A stretch of DNA of 64,000 nt from JBELHR01 sp049607205 (GTDB lineage Bacteria > Bacteroidota > Bacteroidia > Flavobacteriales > Flavobacteriaceae): assembly GCA_049607205.1 (NCBI GenBank), contig JBMYWH010000004.1, forward strand, positions 1-64,000, given 5' to 3'. How positions within the stretch are numbered: position 1 is the stretch's first letter; every line of letters begins with the position of its first letter. Made by a program: the position numbers and the translations under genes. Of the stretch, positions 63,978 through 64,000 are shown one piece after another. Below the pieces are notes generated by a model, which ran no database searches, was not told the origin of the DNA, and worked only from the letters and a program-made list of their open reading frames with translations.

Positions 63978-64000
63978 GCCTTAACTCCTTGAGTTAGGGC
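63978..64000. terminator. probable terminator hairpin after DUF2911, cut by the window edge
   Basis: GCCTTAACTC and GAGTTAGGGC (10 pairs, one G-T) around CTT. The T-run that would confirm it lies beyond base 64000. Confidence 0.5.

Noticed and set aside
1..64000. tRNA, rRNA, insertion sequence, prophage or integration site
   Set aside because: Intergenic regions are all under 300 bases and none shows cloverleaf, transposase or terminal inverted repeats that I could identify by eye.

Overview
The window is chromosomal DNA from an AT-rich member of the Bacteroidota, most likely class Flavobacteriia. The evidence is many promoters of the Bacteroidota type (TTG, about 19-21 bases, then TAnnTTTG), a TonB-dependent receptor with a CarboxypepD_reg-like N-terminus, DUF5689, DUF2490, DUF3078, DUF4286 and DUF2911 proteins, a type B type-IX-secretion sorting domain, an unlinked atpD-atpC pair, and a sufE / DUF59 / DUF2480 / DUF3078 operon. 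I see no rRNA, tRNA, insertion sequence, prophage or CRISPR array. Coding density is very high and no gene-free stretch exceeds 300 bases.

Layout. 1-5.3 kb: the end of a GH3 glycosidase, an EEP-family lipoprotein, a BI-1 membrane protein, a DUF2490/DUF4956 pair and a complete GH3 beta-glucosidase whose leader carries a terminator just before the start codon. 5.4-12.8 kb: two further EEP nucleases/phosphodiesterases around an unusually short TonB-dependent receptor, a DUF5689 plus lamin-tail lipoprotein, and two related small secreted proteins. 12.8-26.7 kb: housekeeping genes (hflX, the suf accessory operon, a PfkB kinase, an amidophosphoribosyltransferase, sodA, fbp, aspartate kinase, an OlsF-like aminolipid synthase, panB) and an unusual dehydrogenase-VOC fusion. 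26.7-32.8 kb: an NTF2-like / ECF sigma / zinc-finger trio, an O-methyltransferase, tatA, mutS and two SpoU methyltransferases. 32.8-35.4 kb: a 41-codon acidic ORF with its own terminator, then a TPR histidine kinase and response regulator. 35.3-40.4 kb: mgtE, rsmA, DUF4286, a 44-residue conserved-looking protein, serS, ribF. 40.5-48.7 kb: a large secreted metalloprotease, a TonB-dependent receptor and a GDSL-like lipoprotein. 48.9-57.8 kb: atpDC and a biotin locus (bioF-bioD-bioA, a 7TM-DISM/LuxR regulator, a ketosynthase, bioB). 57.9-64 kb: rseP, SCO, a Fur-controlled feoA-feoB-Cys-rich-peptide operon, panE and DUF2911.

How it fits together. Most of the window is metabolism and envelope maintenance. 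The accessory parts that stand out are (i) the nuclease / receptor / DUF5689 locus, which looks like a nucleic-acid or phosphodiester scavenging unit; (ii) the GH3 leader, whose hairpins suggest transcription attenuation; (iii) the biotin locus, with a dedicated ketosynthase, a membrane-bound regulator and a structured RNA; (iv) the small acidic ORF next to a two-component system; and (v) two genes for small proteins with promoters of ECF type (GWAAC, 16-17 bases, CGTCTW). Functions are inferred from motifs and family memory only; no database search was run.
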